From NCBI RefSeq assembly GCF_027409185.1, contig NC_084464.1:44553095-44617094 (forward strand): DNA of 64,000 nucleotides, written 5' to 3'. The notes beneath the pieces were generated by a model that had not been told where the DNA came from, ran no database searches, and was given only the letters and a program-made list of their open reading frames with translations. Made by a program: the position numbers and the translations under genes. Position 1 is the first letter of the stretch. Each line of letters starts with the position of its first letter. Positions 1 to 12,268 of the stretch are shown one piece after another. The stretch comes from Cynocephalus volans (taxonomy: Eukaryota > Chordata > Mammalia > Dermoptera > Cynocephalidae).

Positions 1-560
1 TCTCATTGCATGAATTAAGGATTTATTAGAGAAGTGAAGAGCTTTTAAGGCCAGGGGTCAACCACAGAAGAAAAGGCGCTGGCACCCCACCTTCCCACAG
101 AGAAGTGAGTCTGAGGCAGGATCCCTGTTGGGCACACATTGTGTGTCTATGTCCCAGGGCTGGGACCTCACCTCCTTAGTGCTCTCCCTTTTTCCAGGGC
201 ACATGTGAGAAAGTGGCTCTGTAAGTGGGCATATTCTGATTACTCTGGCACAAAGAAGAGAGGATTTGGGTGGCAGATATTTATGAGAGTTGTCTGGGAA
301 CCTGCTGCAAGCATCTGGGGGCCTTTGGCCCATGGAAAGCTGTAACCCCTCTGGCTGGGGAGAGGAAAACCACTGGTATGATGGGAAGTTGAGGTGGTCT
401 CGGTTCAGCCTCTTCAGTTTCAGAAGAGGTTCCCTGGGCCCAGCTAGCTCCCAGTCCAGGCAATCCAAGTGCGCACCTGGGCGACTTTTGACCAACTCTT
501 CTCATTGCACAGCAGTGAGTTATGATGGAGCCGCATGGCTGTTCCTCTGAAGAGACGTCC
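1..560 (-). repeat. LTR-like sequence, cut by window start
   Basis: On the minus strand this ends in a retroviral-LTR-like layout: AATAAA near position 29, then a short AT-rich tail. An open frame at 58-495 matches no protein I know and probably reflects repeat sequence. The family is not assigned. Confidence 0.3.
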
Positions 561-1040
561 TATTAGTAACACATCATAGTCAGAAAACAAACAAACAAAT
601 GGTGGCATAGAATACAAGTCCTCAATTTTAGAAAAATACAAGGTTTGAACTGCAGAGTTTTAGAAATTGATTTGTAGTCAAATTAAAATTCACTTGAATT
701 CTGTGTTGAATGCTCCAGGGTAAATAAAGGCAGAAATTTTAATACGTCTCAAGAAACACAAGATAGGGATCGTGTGTGTATAAACATATTTAGATAAGAC
801 GTAAAAGCTAACAAAATTCTTCATTTGGGGAAGGAGATACAAAAGGAAAGAGAAGACCCTAATGAATGTGGCTTGGCATGGAAGAAAGGAAATAATATAC
901 ATCATTTAGGTGATACCCTGACAAAAACAGAAAGAAAATATTCTTTCTGGTTCTGTGGTGACTAAAATGCTTTAAGAGAGGATAAAGCCTTTCATTCAAT
1001 AATTAGAACTAAAAGACACAAAATGAAAGCATTGTGAGCA
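561..1040. other. Non-coding, nothing recognised
   Basis: AT-rich DNA with no gene-like frame, splice-site pattern or RNA gene that I can support. Confidence 0.4.
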
Positions 1041-1195
1041 TTATACACATTCGTGAAAAGAGCACTAAACTGGAACTCAAAAAACCGGAGTTCTAGAACT
1101 TGCCCTGATGCTCCGCTGCTGTATGGCCCGGAATAAGCCATGTGGACCAGCACGGCCTCAATTTTCTACTTCACTTTTTCATTCAACAAACGTTC

Positions 1196-1660
1196 ATTCC
1201 GTAGCGCTGTTCCGGGCGCTGGGAACACATGGGGCGGGCGGGGGCGGGTCCCGGTCTCCTGCCCCGAGGAGCGCGGTTCTGTGGGGCTGCCTTGTGACCT
1301 GCAAATTGCGCGGGTGGAAGTGGGTCGTCTCGATTGTCCTTCCCGCCCTCAGACCCTGGGACTTGGTCGGCACGAGACGGGAGGGCTTCCGTGGCTGGTC
1401 TGCAAAGCTCCGCACGACCTCTCCTCCCTTCCCGAAATTTCCATCTCTCCTCATTGCCCTTTTCAGAGCCTCGCAGGTTGGGGTAATGGGAGAAAGGAAG
1501 GACACGAGAGGGCTACGCGGGGAAAGCCACCTTTAAAACGGGTTCCCACGGGGACTCCCTTCACAGAGGAAGCTGGGGAGACCGGCCGAAATCTCGGGCT
1601 CGGTCGCCATCTGGCGGCCCATGTGCCACATGACATCCTCGGAGCAATGCGAACGTGACT
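1196..1660. other. CpG-rich segment, possible small CpG island
   Basis: CpG dinucleotides are dense here compared with the depleted flanks (GGGGCGGGCGGGGGCGGG, CTCGGTCGCCATCTGGCGGC). A degraded MIR/L2-like tail precedes it (about 1060-1215). No gene joins onto it, and the overlapping frames look like chance in GC-rich DNA. It could be a promoter relic or a conserved unmethylated element. Confidence 0.35.
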
Positions 1661-2500
1661 TCACAGAGCCCTTCTCAAGTTCTCGATGAACTTTCTGAAC
1701 TTTTTTCATCCGGAATTTTATTTGAGGGTTAATCTAGCATCGTGACGATGTCCCTCATTTTGACAATGAAAACCCAGTCTTTCTGCTTATCTCCCGTTCG
1801 TTAAGGATGCTGCCGATGAGATATTTCTGCCGCCAAAACCCCACCCACAGATGACCTGTGACTGCTTCTCCCACCTTCTCTCCCCCTCCCCACCACATTC
1901 TGGGGCTGAACCCCGAGAGGTCACACATCCCTGGGACAAGATGAAAACAAAGAAGACTTCTGATGAAGCGAGATGGCAGCCGTGCAGCTTCAGGCCAAAT
2001 CCTTAGCGAGATCTTTGCGGCCAGGGAGAGTCCACAGAATCCTGCTCTCCTACAAATGGCAGTCGGTCAACGCTGCAAAGCAGGAAACGAGGTCTTCTGC
2101 TGCACAGCAGAGGGTGACCAGGAAAACTTCTCACTGACAATCCACCAAGCCTTGTGCCTCCAAATTAAGTGCAAAACATTTAAAGACCAGCGGAGACAAG
2201 GAAGATGGACACTGCTGCTCACCACCGGAATCAGAACATAGCAGAGACCCCCTGACTTCGAGCTCCACAAGTGGAGCAAGTTCATAAATTTAACAACCTT
2301 TGCTACCGCCCTGAGGATATGAAGTGACCAAGGGGACAAGGATTGGATAAATTGTTTCTGCTGGTGGAAGTTCCTAACAAACAGGGCAAGGCAATGAAGA
2401 AGCCATAGGGAAAGGGAATTATTATACAGGAATTATTATAATTCATAATTATGCTTTATGAATGCTGTCTTCATAATATTAGTATAGTCACTCATTATTA
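1661..2500. other. Non-coding, unassigned
   Basis: Moderate-GC sequence without a recognisable gene. No class II DQ-type exon, the neighbour expected on this side, could be found. Confidence 0.35.
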
Positions 2501-2519
2501 AGCACTTGTGAAAGGACAG

Positions 2520-3200
2520 TCAGCTGAGCTCTGGAAATATAAAAAATGAATGAGACATGGAGTCTGGCCCACCATCTGCAAGGCACGTGAGCAAACAAGG
2601 GAGCTTGGCAGAAATACGTATAAAATACATTGGAGTCACAAAGGATTAGTAAAACTTTCTGGTGGAAATGGCATTCAAGCTGACCCAGAGGACATGAGAA
2701 TGGCTTCCAAGTCTAAAGAAACATAAGGAGCGTGGAGACATGGAAAAGCACAAGGCTTTGAGGGAAGTGAAAGCAGTTTGGGATTAGTAAAGTGGGAGGG
2801 GGCAGATGAAGCCAGAGGGCTAGGGATGGATGCCTCGCATGTCAGGCTAAGGACTTTGGACTTTATTCCGCAGTCAATAGGGTCACTATGCAGCTTGATA
2901 ATATGGGAAGCATCATGGGCATTTTCATATTTTAGAAAGGATACTCTTGTGGGAAGAATGGGTTGTGAGGGACACAAAATTGGAAGCAAAGAAAGTAGTT
3001 AGACGACTGCTGTAGTAACACAGGCCAGACATGATGGACCAGCACTAAAGTAGGATAAGGGGACACAGAGGGTCAGAGAGTCATGACGGAGCAGATGCAG
3101 CATGACATGTTTTCACCTGTGGTGTATGGGAGAGAGGGAAGGGGAAGAGCAAAAGATGCTGGGAGACCAGGTGAGTAGAGATTCTAATCAGTAGGGAGAG
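2520..3200 (+). repeat. Old degenerate interspersed repeat
   Basis: The text GGACTTTATTCCGCAGTCAA, followed by a stretch ending near GACATGATGG, matches a widespread ancient mammalian repeat. Copies of what looks like the same family occur at about 33400-33960 and 60240-60910. The family name is uncertain. Confidence 0.35.
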
Positions 3201-3282
3201 ACAGCTTAAGAAAGAGAACATTTTCCATTTTAGAATCTTGGCATTTACAGGGCCTATGCATCACTCAGATGAAACTTTGCTC

Positions 3283-3770
3283 TGCATGGTAGACAGAATA
3301 ATGCCCCACCTCTGCCCCTGCAAGATGTCCACACCCTAAACCCTGGAACCTGTGAGTATGTTACCTTACATGGCACAAGGGGCTTTGCATTAGTGATTAA
3401 ATTAAAGATCTTGGGATGGGGAGATAATTCTGGATTATCCAAGTGGGCCCAATGTAATCATGAAAGTCCTTATAAGTGAAAGAGGGAGGCAGGAGAGTGA
3501 AAGAAGATGTGATGACAGAAGCAGAGGTCAGAGTGACGTGATTGCTGGGAAGGACCACAAAGCATGCAAGCAGCTTCTGGAAGCTGGAAAAGGCAAGAAA
3601 TAGATTCTCCCCTAGAGCCTCCAGAAGTGGAACTCAGACTGCTAACACCTTGATTACCTTCATATGACTCATTTCAGGCTTATGACCTCCAGGACTGTCA
3701 GGAAATAAATTTATGTTGTTTTAGGCCACTAAATTGTGGTAAATTGTTATTGCAGCAATAGGAAACTACA
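3283..3770 (+). repeat. MLT1-type solo LTR (ERVL-MaLR)
   Basis: It starts TGCATGGTAGACAGAATAAT, has CTGGATTATCCAAGTGGGCC in the middle, and ends with GAAATAAATTTATGTTG and CAATAGGAAACTAC. This order is diagnostic of MLT1 LTRs. No internal retroviral sequence remains. Confidence 0.75.
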
Positions 3771-3787
3771 AAATACACCTTGTAATT

Positions 3788-3965
3788 GAGAAGCAAGGTA
3801 GCTCAGAGCTCGGACTTTGGGGTCAAACAGATTTAAATTCTTATTTTTGCTTTACCACTTCCTACCCATGTGAACTTGAGTGCATTAACTAACCTTGCTA
3901 AGCCTCGATTTTCTCACCTGTAAAATGGGACTATCTAATACAGTTTGTGTCTCAAAGAGAAAAAT
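3788..3965 (+). repeat. MIR SINE
   Basis: The MIR core and 3' part are recognisable: GACTTTGGGGTCAAACAGAT, TACCACTTCCTACCCATGTG and CTCACCTGTAAAATGGGA. Confidence 0.6.
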
Positions 3966-3979
3966 GGAGAAGCAGTTGT

Positions 3980-5130
3980 TTTTCATGACAAGCCTTATAG
4001 AAATATCTGATATTTTAAACCATGTCCATGTATAACTTTATTTAAAAGGTAAAATAATTTTAAAATATTAAAATATTCAGGAAGTAAAAAGAGAAAAAGA
4101 CTTTCATTTTTATTTTCTAAGATGAAAACTTTGATACACTTCATTTTTAATCCCCTTCAAAAAAAAGTAACTACCACACATGAGATTTAGAGTTTCATAC
4201 AGTTAATATTAAATATATTCCTACATCATAATTTGTTTAATACAAATTTAATTAATTATATTAAGTTAAAATGTTAAAAATGTTCTGCTAAATTATCACT
4301 CCAATTTGTACAACTTCAGGAAGCTCAGGAGATTGTCAGCAGAGGAAGTAGAAATTGCCTTTCACGCACAACAGTCAAGAAGGTCACATGTACAAGGTTC
4401 TGGGTGCTCATCACACTGTAAACTCAAAATAATTCTAAACAACTTCAGGGTCACTTGATAGACGGAATGTCGTAAGAAACTGACCAAAGCAAATTACCTG
4501 ACAGTAAGCTACACAGGCTAAGCAAGAAAGAAGGTGATGAAAGCAAAGGAAGGTTTTCAAGCACAGAAATAAACTCTGATAGATGATTTCAGATCCAGAA
4601 TATTTGGAAAACGAATCAGGATTACCTTTTTGCATAATACCTAAAGTGTAATTGTGGATTTTTAGTGTTTTATTAATGGAGGTTACACTACCCCAAATAA
4701 CCTTAAAAGTAGGTTTGGTTCTCAGATAACATGAAAGATTTGTCTTAAGGGAGACATATAACACACCAGGACTGTCCAGGAACATGAGATGTCGTACCCC
4801 TGGTGGCAGAGAATATACAAGAATTGCAAGTCCAAGTATACACACCATTTGTTTAAGAAAGGAAAAAAACACTAGGAGTATAAAAACAAATCAAATGTAA
4901 GTGCAATCTCATAATAAACTAAACTGTATGAGGCATAAAACCAAAATAAGTGCTTAAGTAGCTGAAATAGTATCAAATGATATTGGAAGCCTGAAAGGGG
5001 GTAAATATATGACATAGAGTCCATATTCAAAGGTTGTATGTAAGCGTTAAATAGAAAAAATGTAGCTTATTTCACAACCGGTAGAAAAGGCATCTGTTAG
5101 GAAAGTGTAATCCAAGTTGATATACATGTA
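3980..5130. other. AT-rich non-coding DNA
   Basis: No gene or clear repeat. A 145-codon minus-strand frame at 4435-4872 has no recognisable domain. Confidence 0.4.
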
Positions 5131-5481
5131 TGGGGTACTAGGTTACATAATTCAATACCCATTCATAATAAAATGCTCAGAAAAATAGTAATAGAGTGGA
5201 ACTTCTTCAACTAGATAGAGAGCATTTGCAAAAAAAGTTACAGCTAATATACTTAGTAGTGAAAGACTGAATATTTTCCTCCCAGAGATTGGGAACAAGG
5301 CAATGATGTTTACTCCCACAACACTTATTCAACATAGTGTTAAAAGTTCTAGCCAGTGCAATAGGCAAGAAAAGGAATAAAAAGCATACAGACTGAAAAG
5401 AAAGAAATAAAATTGTTCCTATTTTCAGATGACATAATTGTCTACATAGAAATTCTAAGGAATCTATATATAAACTACAAT

Positions 5482-5697
5482 CATGCACTGCTTAACAACA
5501 GAGGTACGTTCAGAGAAATACATTGTTAGGTAATTTCATCATGCAAACATCACAGTGTGTACCTACACAAGCCCAGATGGTATAGCCTACTACACACTTA
5601 GGCTATGTGGTATAGCAATTATAATCTTATGGGACCATCACTGTATATGTGGTTCATCACTGCCACCAAAACGTTGTTATGCAGTGCATGACTGTAC
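5482..5697. mobile_element. Tigger-type MITE
   Basis: Terminal inverted repeats CATGCACTGCTTAACAAC and GTTGTTATGCAGTGCATG bound about 215 bp without a transposase. The inner text GGTATAGCCTACTACACAC is shared with the larger element at 54695-55861. Confidence 0.75.
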
Positions 5698-5833
5698 TAG
5701 AATGAATAAGTGAGTTCAGCAAGGTTACAGGATACAAGATATACATACAAAAATCAACTGTATTTCTATATTCTAATAAAGAACACACGAATACCAAAAT
5801 CTTAAAATGCAATACCATTTAAAGTCACTCAAG

Positions 5834-6155
5834 CCTTTCTGGTGGTGATGGTCTCCCCACAAGAACATGCTTCTTGTAAAAGATCTTCATCCTTCTTAAG
5901 AAGAGAAGAGGAAACACAAGAAGTACCTGGTGCAGAGCCCCAATTCCTACTGCATAGATGTGAAATGCACAGGCTGGTATAAAAATCCCTGCAGCCTTTC
6001 CTCATGCACAGGTGATAGCTTTGTGTGTTGGCTGCTCTAGTGTCCTCTGCCAGTCTACTGGAGGAAAAGTAAGCTTACAGAAGGATACTCCTTCCGATGG
6101 AAGCAGCACTAAACCAAGATAAGTGGAAAACCACTCCAGCAAACACATTTTGGAT
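5834..6155 (+). pseudogene. RPS27P: Processed pseudogene of ribosomal protein S27
   Basis: An intronless copy of the RPS27 mRNA. Its 5' UTR (CCTTTCTGGTGGTGATGG), degraded coding region (AACATG at 5864 to TAA at 6110-6112) and 3' UTR end (AACACATTTTGGAT) are collinear with the gene. Readable pieces include KRKHKK, VQSPNSY, DVKC and TEGYSF. RPS27 is an 84-residue 40S protein with a C4 zinc finger. Here deletions shift the frame near the start, and a finger cysteine has become tryptophan (KCTGWYK). Flanks AAAGTCACTCAA (5821) and AAAATAGCTCAA (6161) look like a diverged target-site duplication inside the L1. Confidence 0.9.
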
Positions 6156-7569
6156 TTTTTAAAATAGCTCAAAAAATGAAATATTTCGGTATAATTCTAA
6201 CTAAATATGTACAAAATTTGTGTGCTGACGACTACACAACACTGACATAAGACATCAAATAACATCTAAGTAAATGGAGAGAGAAACTGTGTTCATTGAT
6301 TGGAAGACTTAACAAAGTAAAGATGCCAATTCTCTCCAAATTGATAAACAGATTCAGATTAATTTTTATCTAAATCCCTGCAAGATTTAATGTAAATTAT
6401 AGGCAAAATTATTCTAAAATTTATGGAGAAAGGCAAAGGAGCTAGAATAACTAAAACTAGCTTGAAAGAAGAATAATAAAGTGATGAGAAATCAGTCTGC
6501 CTTATTTCAATACTTATATAACTATAGTAAGTAATATTGTGTGGTACCTGCAGAGGGATGGACACATAGATTAATGGAATAGAATAAAGAACCGAGAAAT
6601 AAACCCACATGATATGATATGCCCAAGTGACTTTTTGACAAAGATGCAAAAGCAATTCTATAGAGGAAAGGTAGACTTTTCAACAAATGGTGCTGGAGCA
6701 GTTAGACGTCCTAGGCAAAAAAGTATCACACATTATATAAGAATTAATTTAAAACAGTTCAGACTAACAAAACATAAAACCATTTTAGGAGAAAATCCTC
6801 AGGATCTGGGGTTAAGCAAAACATTCTTAGACTTGTCACCAAAAAAAAAAAAAAAAAGCATGATTCATAGGAGGAAAATTGATAAAGTGGATTTCATAAA
6901 AATTAAAAACTTTTGCTCTGCAAAAACCTTCTTAAGGGAATTAAAAGACAAGCAACAGACTGCAAAGCATATTTCTAACAAAAGACTAGTACCTACATAC
7001 ATATAAAGAATTCTCAAAATTTAAAAAGCAAAATATGCAATTAGAGATACACACAACAATCTGGATGAATATCCAGGGAATTATGCTGAGTGAAAAAAGC
7101 CAATCCCAAAAGGTTATATACTGTATGATTCCACTTATATAACATTCTTGAAATAACAAAATTATAGAAATGGAACATATATTAACAGCTGCCAGGAGCT
7201 AAAGGAGTGGAAATGGAAGGGAAATGAATGTGGCTATGAATGAGCAAGATGAGGGATGGTGTGGTGATAGACATGTTCTATATCTTGGGTATACCAATGT
7301 CAATGTCCAGGTTGTGATAATTTACTGTAGGTAATAGGATGTTATCATTAGAGGAAACCGAGCAAAGGGTGCATGGGATCTCTCTCTATTATTTCATAAA
7401 GCACATGTGAATCTACAGTTATATTCAAAAGATATACATTAAGGTTTATGTTAACCATGGCAATCTCTGAATGGCGGTATATGATGTTATTTTTCCCCTC
7501 ATCTATATTTTCTGGTTTTTTACAATGCACATGTATTGTTTCATTAAACATCATTAAAAAATACAATTA

Positions 7570-7939
7570 CATAAAAATTAAAATTTGATTTGTGCTAAGT
7601 AAGGCACCAACAGTTTTACCCATCACAGGTTTTGTATTGCCAGTGAAAATAAAACAGTAAAAACAGAAAATAATATTAGTTTAATTACAAAAAACGTTTT
7701 GACCTCACAGACCACTCGAAAAGGATCCCAGGGACCTCCAGGGTTCCACGGACCACACCTTGAGAACCATTGCACTGTAGGGACATCGACATAAGAAATT
7801 TGTATGATGATGAATTTGCTGACTACCCTAATCTGATCATTACCCAGTGTATACATGTATTAAAATATAACTCTGTACCCCATAAAAATGTACAATCAAT
7901 ATATTTCAATTAAAAAATAAGTTCCTTAAAGAAAAAAAG
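7570..7939 (+). repeat. L1 3' end fragment and other repeat debris
   Basis: The stretch ending TGTACAATCAATATATTTCA at 7890-7909 is an L1 3' terminus like those at 11459 and 18938. The part at 7695-7775 (GGGTTCCACGGACCACACCT) resembles an old DNA-transposon or LINE tail. Confidence 0.5.
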
Positions 7940-8384
7940 GAACAGAGGGTAGGGCAAGATGGCAGACTGGAGGTGCCCAACATGTGATCCTCCCACAGAA
8001 AGGGACCAGAGCAAAGAAAGGACAGCTAAGTACAGGGGAGAGCATTGGTAGGAGAGCATGGGAGCATAGTGGGAGCCTGGTGAGGCCCCTGTGGAGCACA
8101 AAAACCAAGCAGGGTGATGCAGAGAAGAGGCACGCAGCTTCAGCTACTGCCACATCTCTGACACCAGCATCAGCCAGGAGGAATTCTTCCTTGTGGTGGA
8201 AAGAATCTGCTTGGCTCTGAGCACTTCCCAGGAATAACACTCCTCCTGCTTCTTCTCCAGCCAGTCCTCACTACTGCAGTGGTTGCCGGTGCCATTGTCT
8301 ACTCCCAGAACTGTGGCCCTTCTCCCTGCACAGGAGTTCATCCTGTGCAGCACACTCCACCACACAGCTCCAGCCTTCTAGCTG

Positions 8385-8760
8385 CTCATGTGGCCCTGGT
8401 CTCCCACATGACCCCAACCATCCAGCCACCAGCCTGGCCCCACCTGCCTTCCTGGGCCCAGCCATCTAGCCATCTGTGCAGCCCCAGCCACCCACATGGG
8501 CCCAGCCATTTAGCTGCCCATGCAGCCACACCCACACATATGGGCCCAACCATCCAACCACCCACATGGCCTCAGCTTCCTCTACTTCCCCAACAGCCCT
8601 CACCCACCTATGTGATCCCAGCCATGCACAGAGGCCCAGTCACAAACATAGCTACCAGTGCCCCCCAGAATTACTGAGTCTACTCAGAACTACTGAGTCT
8701 ACCCAGAACAACAGAGTCTACCCAGAACTACTGAAACTACTGAGTCTACCTGCAACCAAA
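8385..8760 (+). repeat. Tandem repeats in the L1-A 5' UTR
   Basis: Imperfect 35-45 bp units built on GCCCAGCCATCTAGCCA and CCCACATGG repeat up to about 8600. They are followed by four units of roughly 19 bp based on CAGAACTACTGAGTCTACC. Confidence 0.65.
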
Positions 8761-10979
8761 ACTAAAGCACCCCACCCAATGGGCAATTATAGTAAGTCTA
8801 CAGGAGGGAGTCTCTCTCCTCAATAGCCACCTCAGAGTAATGGAAGAAGCAACCATTCTACCATACAACTAAGCATCAATGTAGGGACACTAGAAATACA
8901 CACACAAAAAAATGACACCACTGAAGGAACACTATAATTCTCAAATACCAGACCCCAAACCACAGGAAACCCCTGAAATGTCTGAAAGGAAATTCTGAGT
9001 AACAATCTTAAAGAAACTCAGTGAGATACAAGAAGACTCAGTTAAACAATACAACAAAATGAGAAAAACAATCCAGGACATAAAGGAGGAAATTTACAAA
9101 GAGATAAATACCATAAAAAAGAATGTAGCAGAACTCCTGGAACTGAAAGACTCATTCAATGAAATAAAAACTACAACTGAGAGCATAAGCAGCAGGCTAG
9201 AGCAAGTGGAAGAGAGAATGTCTGATCTCAAAGACAGTCTTTTCAAAATAACACAAGCAAACAAAAAAGAAAGAAAAAAGAATTGAAAAAATTGAGGAAA
9301 ATCAGAAAGCTAGCAGACCACCTTAAGTGCACAAACATGAATCATGAGTGTTCCAGAAGGGGAGGAGAAAGAAAAGGCATTGAAAACATACTTAATGAAA
9401 TAATAGCAGAAAACTTCCCAGATATTGGTAGAGATATGGACTTCCAGATCTAACAGGCTCAAAGATCCCTAAACAGATTCAGTCCAAAAAGATCCTCTCT
9501 GAGAACATTGTAGTCAAACTGTCAAAAGTCAAAGACAAATAGAGAATCCTAAAAACAGCAAGAGAAAAGCATCAAGTCACCTATATGGGAGTCCCCATCA
9601 GATTAACAACAGACTTCTCAGCAGAAACCCTACAGCCTGAAGAGAATGAGATGATATATTCAAAGTACTAAAAGAAAAAAACTGCCAGCCAACAGGGCTA
9701 TACCTGGCAATGCTATGCTCCAGAAATGAAGGGGAAATACTGTACTACCCAGACAAACAAAAGCTGTGGGAGTTCACCACCACATAACCAGCTCTACCAG
9801 AAATCCTTAAGGGAACCCAAAGAATGATAATCACCACTGGTAGAGCAGATATGGAAACAAGAAAGAGAAAGAAACTATACCATTACCACCTCAAAAAACC
9901 AATGAACACCAAAGAAAAACAATAAAAGGGAAAGGAACAACATATATTTAAATCAACCATACAAAAAGCAAATAAATATCAGGAGTAAGATAATACCTAT
10001 CAATAACATCCCTAAATGTAAATAGATTAAATTCCCCAGTCGAAAGATGCAGACTGACTGATTAGATTAAAAAGCTAGACCCAATTATATGCTGTCTACA
10101 AGACATTCACCTCACCCGTAAAGATATATACAGACTAAAAATGAAGGGATGGAAAAAGATATATCATGCAAATAGAAACCTAAAATCAGTAGAGTAGCTA
10201 TTCTTATATTGGATAAAATAGACATTAAACCAAAAATCATAATGAGACAAAGAAGGCCATTAAATAATGATAAATGGATCTCTCCAGCAAGAAGACATAA
10301 CAATCACAAATATATATGCACCCAACACCAGAGCACCCAGATATATAAAGCAAACACTATTAGACCTAATGATAATAATTGGGGACCTGAAAACACCTCT
10401 CCAACATTGCACAGACCATCTAGGCAACAAATCAACAGAAAAACACAGTATTTAAATTATACTTTAGACCATTTAAATTATACTTGGACCTGGCACATAT
10501 CTACAGAACATTTCATCCAACAACTACAGAATATACATTCTTCTCATCAGCACATGGAACATTCTCTAGGATAGACCACATGTTAGGTCACAAATAAAGT
10601 CTCAATAAATTTTTAAAAACTGAAATCATTTCAAGTATCTTTTCAGATTAAAGCAGATTAAAACTAGAAATCAATAACAAGAAAATTCTGGAAATTCTAC
10701 AAACACATGGAAATTAAACAACATGTTCCTGAATGACCTATGGGTCCAAGAAGAAATTAAACAGGAAATCAAAAACTTTCTTGCAACCAATGAAAATAAA
10801 GACATAAAACCTGTGTGATACGGCCAAAGCAGTACTAAGAGGGAAGTTTATTGCAATAAATGGTTACATCAAAAGAATACAAAATTTCAAATAAACAACC
10901 TAACACTACACCTCAAAGAACTAGAAAAACAAGAACAATCCAATCCCAAAATTAATAGATGGAAAGAAATAATTAAGAT

Positions 10980-11496
10980 CAACTTTATTTGCAACAGCCA
11001 AGAGTTGGAACCAACCTAAATGCCCATCACTGGATGAATGGATAAGGAAAATGTGGTATATTCATACAATGGAATATTCTCTGCCATAAAAAGAATGAAA
11101 TACTGCCATTCACAGAAACATATACACAGCAACATGAACTTAGAGAAAATTATGCTAAGTTAAATAAGCCAGGACCAGAAAGAAAAATACCACATATCCT
11201 CTCTTATTTGTGGGGGCTATTAAAGAAAGAAAAAGGTACAACAATCACAAATAATATGTTGAACTTTTTAAGAGAAGAGAACAGAACTGAGATTGCCACA
11301 GGTGGGAAAGGTGAAGAAGGAGGGGGAAAGGGTGGAAATGGTAAAGGGCCATGAAAATCGATTACATTACATAATGATGAATATACTAATTATCCTGATT
11401 TGAACATCCCATATTGCACACTGGTATTGATATTCAATGCTGTACCCCACAGATATGTACAATCGACTATGTTCCAATAATGATAGTAATAAAATG
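10980..11496 (+). mobile_element. L1-B: short 5'-truncated L1 inside L1-A
   Basis: ORF2 text of L1-A stops at ATAATTAAGATC. A C-terminal ORF2 piece with a complete L1 3' UTR follows, and L1-A text resumes at ATGATCAGAGCAG. The insert is about 517 bp. Confidence 0.7.
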
Positions 11497-11851
11497 ATCA
11501 GAGCAGAACTAAATGAAAGAGACCCCAAAAATGATACAAAAGATCGATGACACAAAAAGTTGTTTTTTTGAGAAGATAAACAAAATAGACAAACCATTAG
11601 CTAGGCTACCTAAAAAAAGAAGAGATGAAGTGGGGGTCGAGATGGCGGAGTAGTCGGTTCCTGGTGTCGCTCTCTCCCACAGAGCGACCAATTTGCTGCT
11701 TTTGAGGATCAGCAACAGAGGACCTGAAATCTGTGCTGGAATGGACAGGAGCCGCCCACCGCAGGACCCCAGTTCAGGTTGCTCCCCGTTTCGTAGAGAG
11801 ACTTTAGAGCTTTTGGGCCCACACGCCCTGAGTCTCCCGGCTGGAGAAGGC

Positions 11852-12268
11852 AGGGGGGGCAGGACTTCCGACACAGGCTGTCCCATTTCCATGAGTGATC
11901 TGTGAGGCACGGCTTCCTGAGTCGTGAGCCAGAGGAGCTGGTGAAGGCTGACAGGGTGGGAATTTCAGCCCAGGCTGTCCCATCTCCGTGAACAGCCTGA
12001 GAAGCTCTGGGATCCTAAGCCCCGAGTCAGAAGAGCTGGTGAACACAGGCGGTGTGGGACTTCTGGCTCAGGCTGTCCATCTCCATGAGTGACCTGAGAG
12101 GCACGGGCTCACAAACCCCAATCCTGACAAGGCTGTGAAGGCAGGTGGGGTGGGACTTCCAGCCCAGGCTGTCTGCCTCTGTGAGCGGCTTGAGAGGCTC
12201 TGGCTCCCACACCACCTGACCAGCCAGTGAAGGCACGTGGGGTGGGACTTCCAGTCCAGGCTAGTTTC
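11852..12268 (+). repeat. Tandem ~95-bp units in the L1-C 5' UTR
   Basis: Four full units and a part of a fifth share GTGGGACTTCCAGCCCAGGC, CTGTCCATCTC, GTGACCTGAGAGGC and GCTGGTGAAGGCAGG. They are diverged from each other. Confidence 0.7.

Larger units (their letters stand above)
5140..7560 (+). mobile_element. Old 5'-truncated L1 (ORF2 end and 3' UTR)
   Basis: Broken ORF2 sequence runs from the reverse transcriptase fingers (ATTCAACATAGTGTTAAAAG) past the C-terminal part (near 6890-6960) into an L1M-like 3' UTR (ATTATGCTGAGTGAAAAAAG at 7080). A Tigger MITE and an RPS27 retrocopy interrupt it, so it is older than both. Confidence 0.75.

Noticed and set aside
58-495. A 145-codon minus-strand frame as a gene
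   Set aside because: No known domain, and it lies in DNA with an LTR-like end.
1108-1658. Overlapping plus-strand frames as a new gene
   Set aside because: GC-rich DNA has few stops; two frames are open at once, no splice context is visible, and part is MIR/L2-like.
1-5000. Remnants of DQ or other class II genes next to DOB
   Set aside because: I looked for beta-2 and alpha-2 domain motifs (Ig cysteines, GFYP) and found none.
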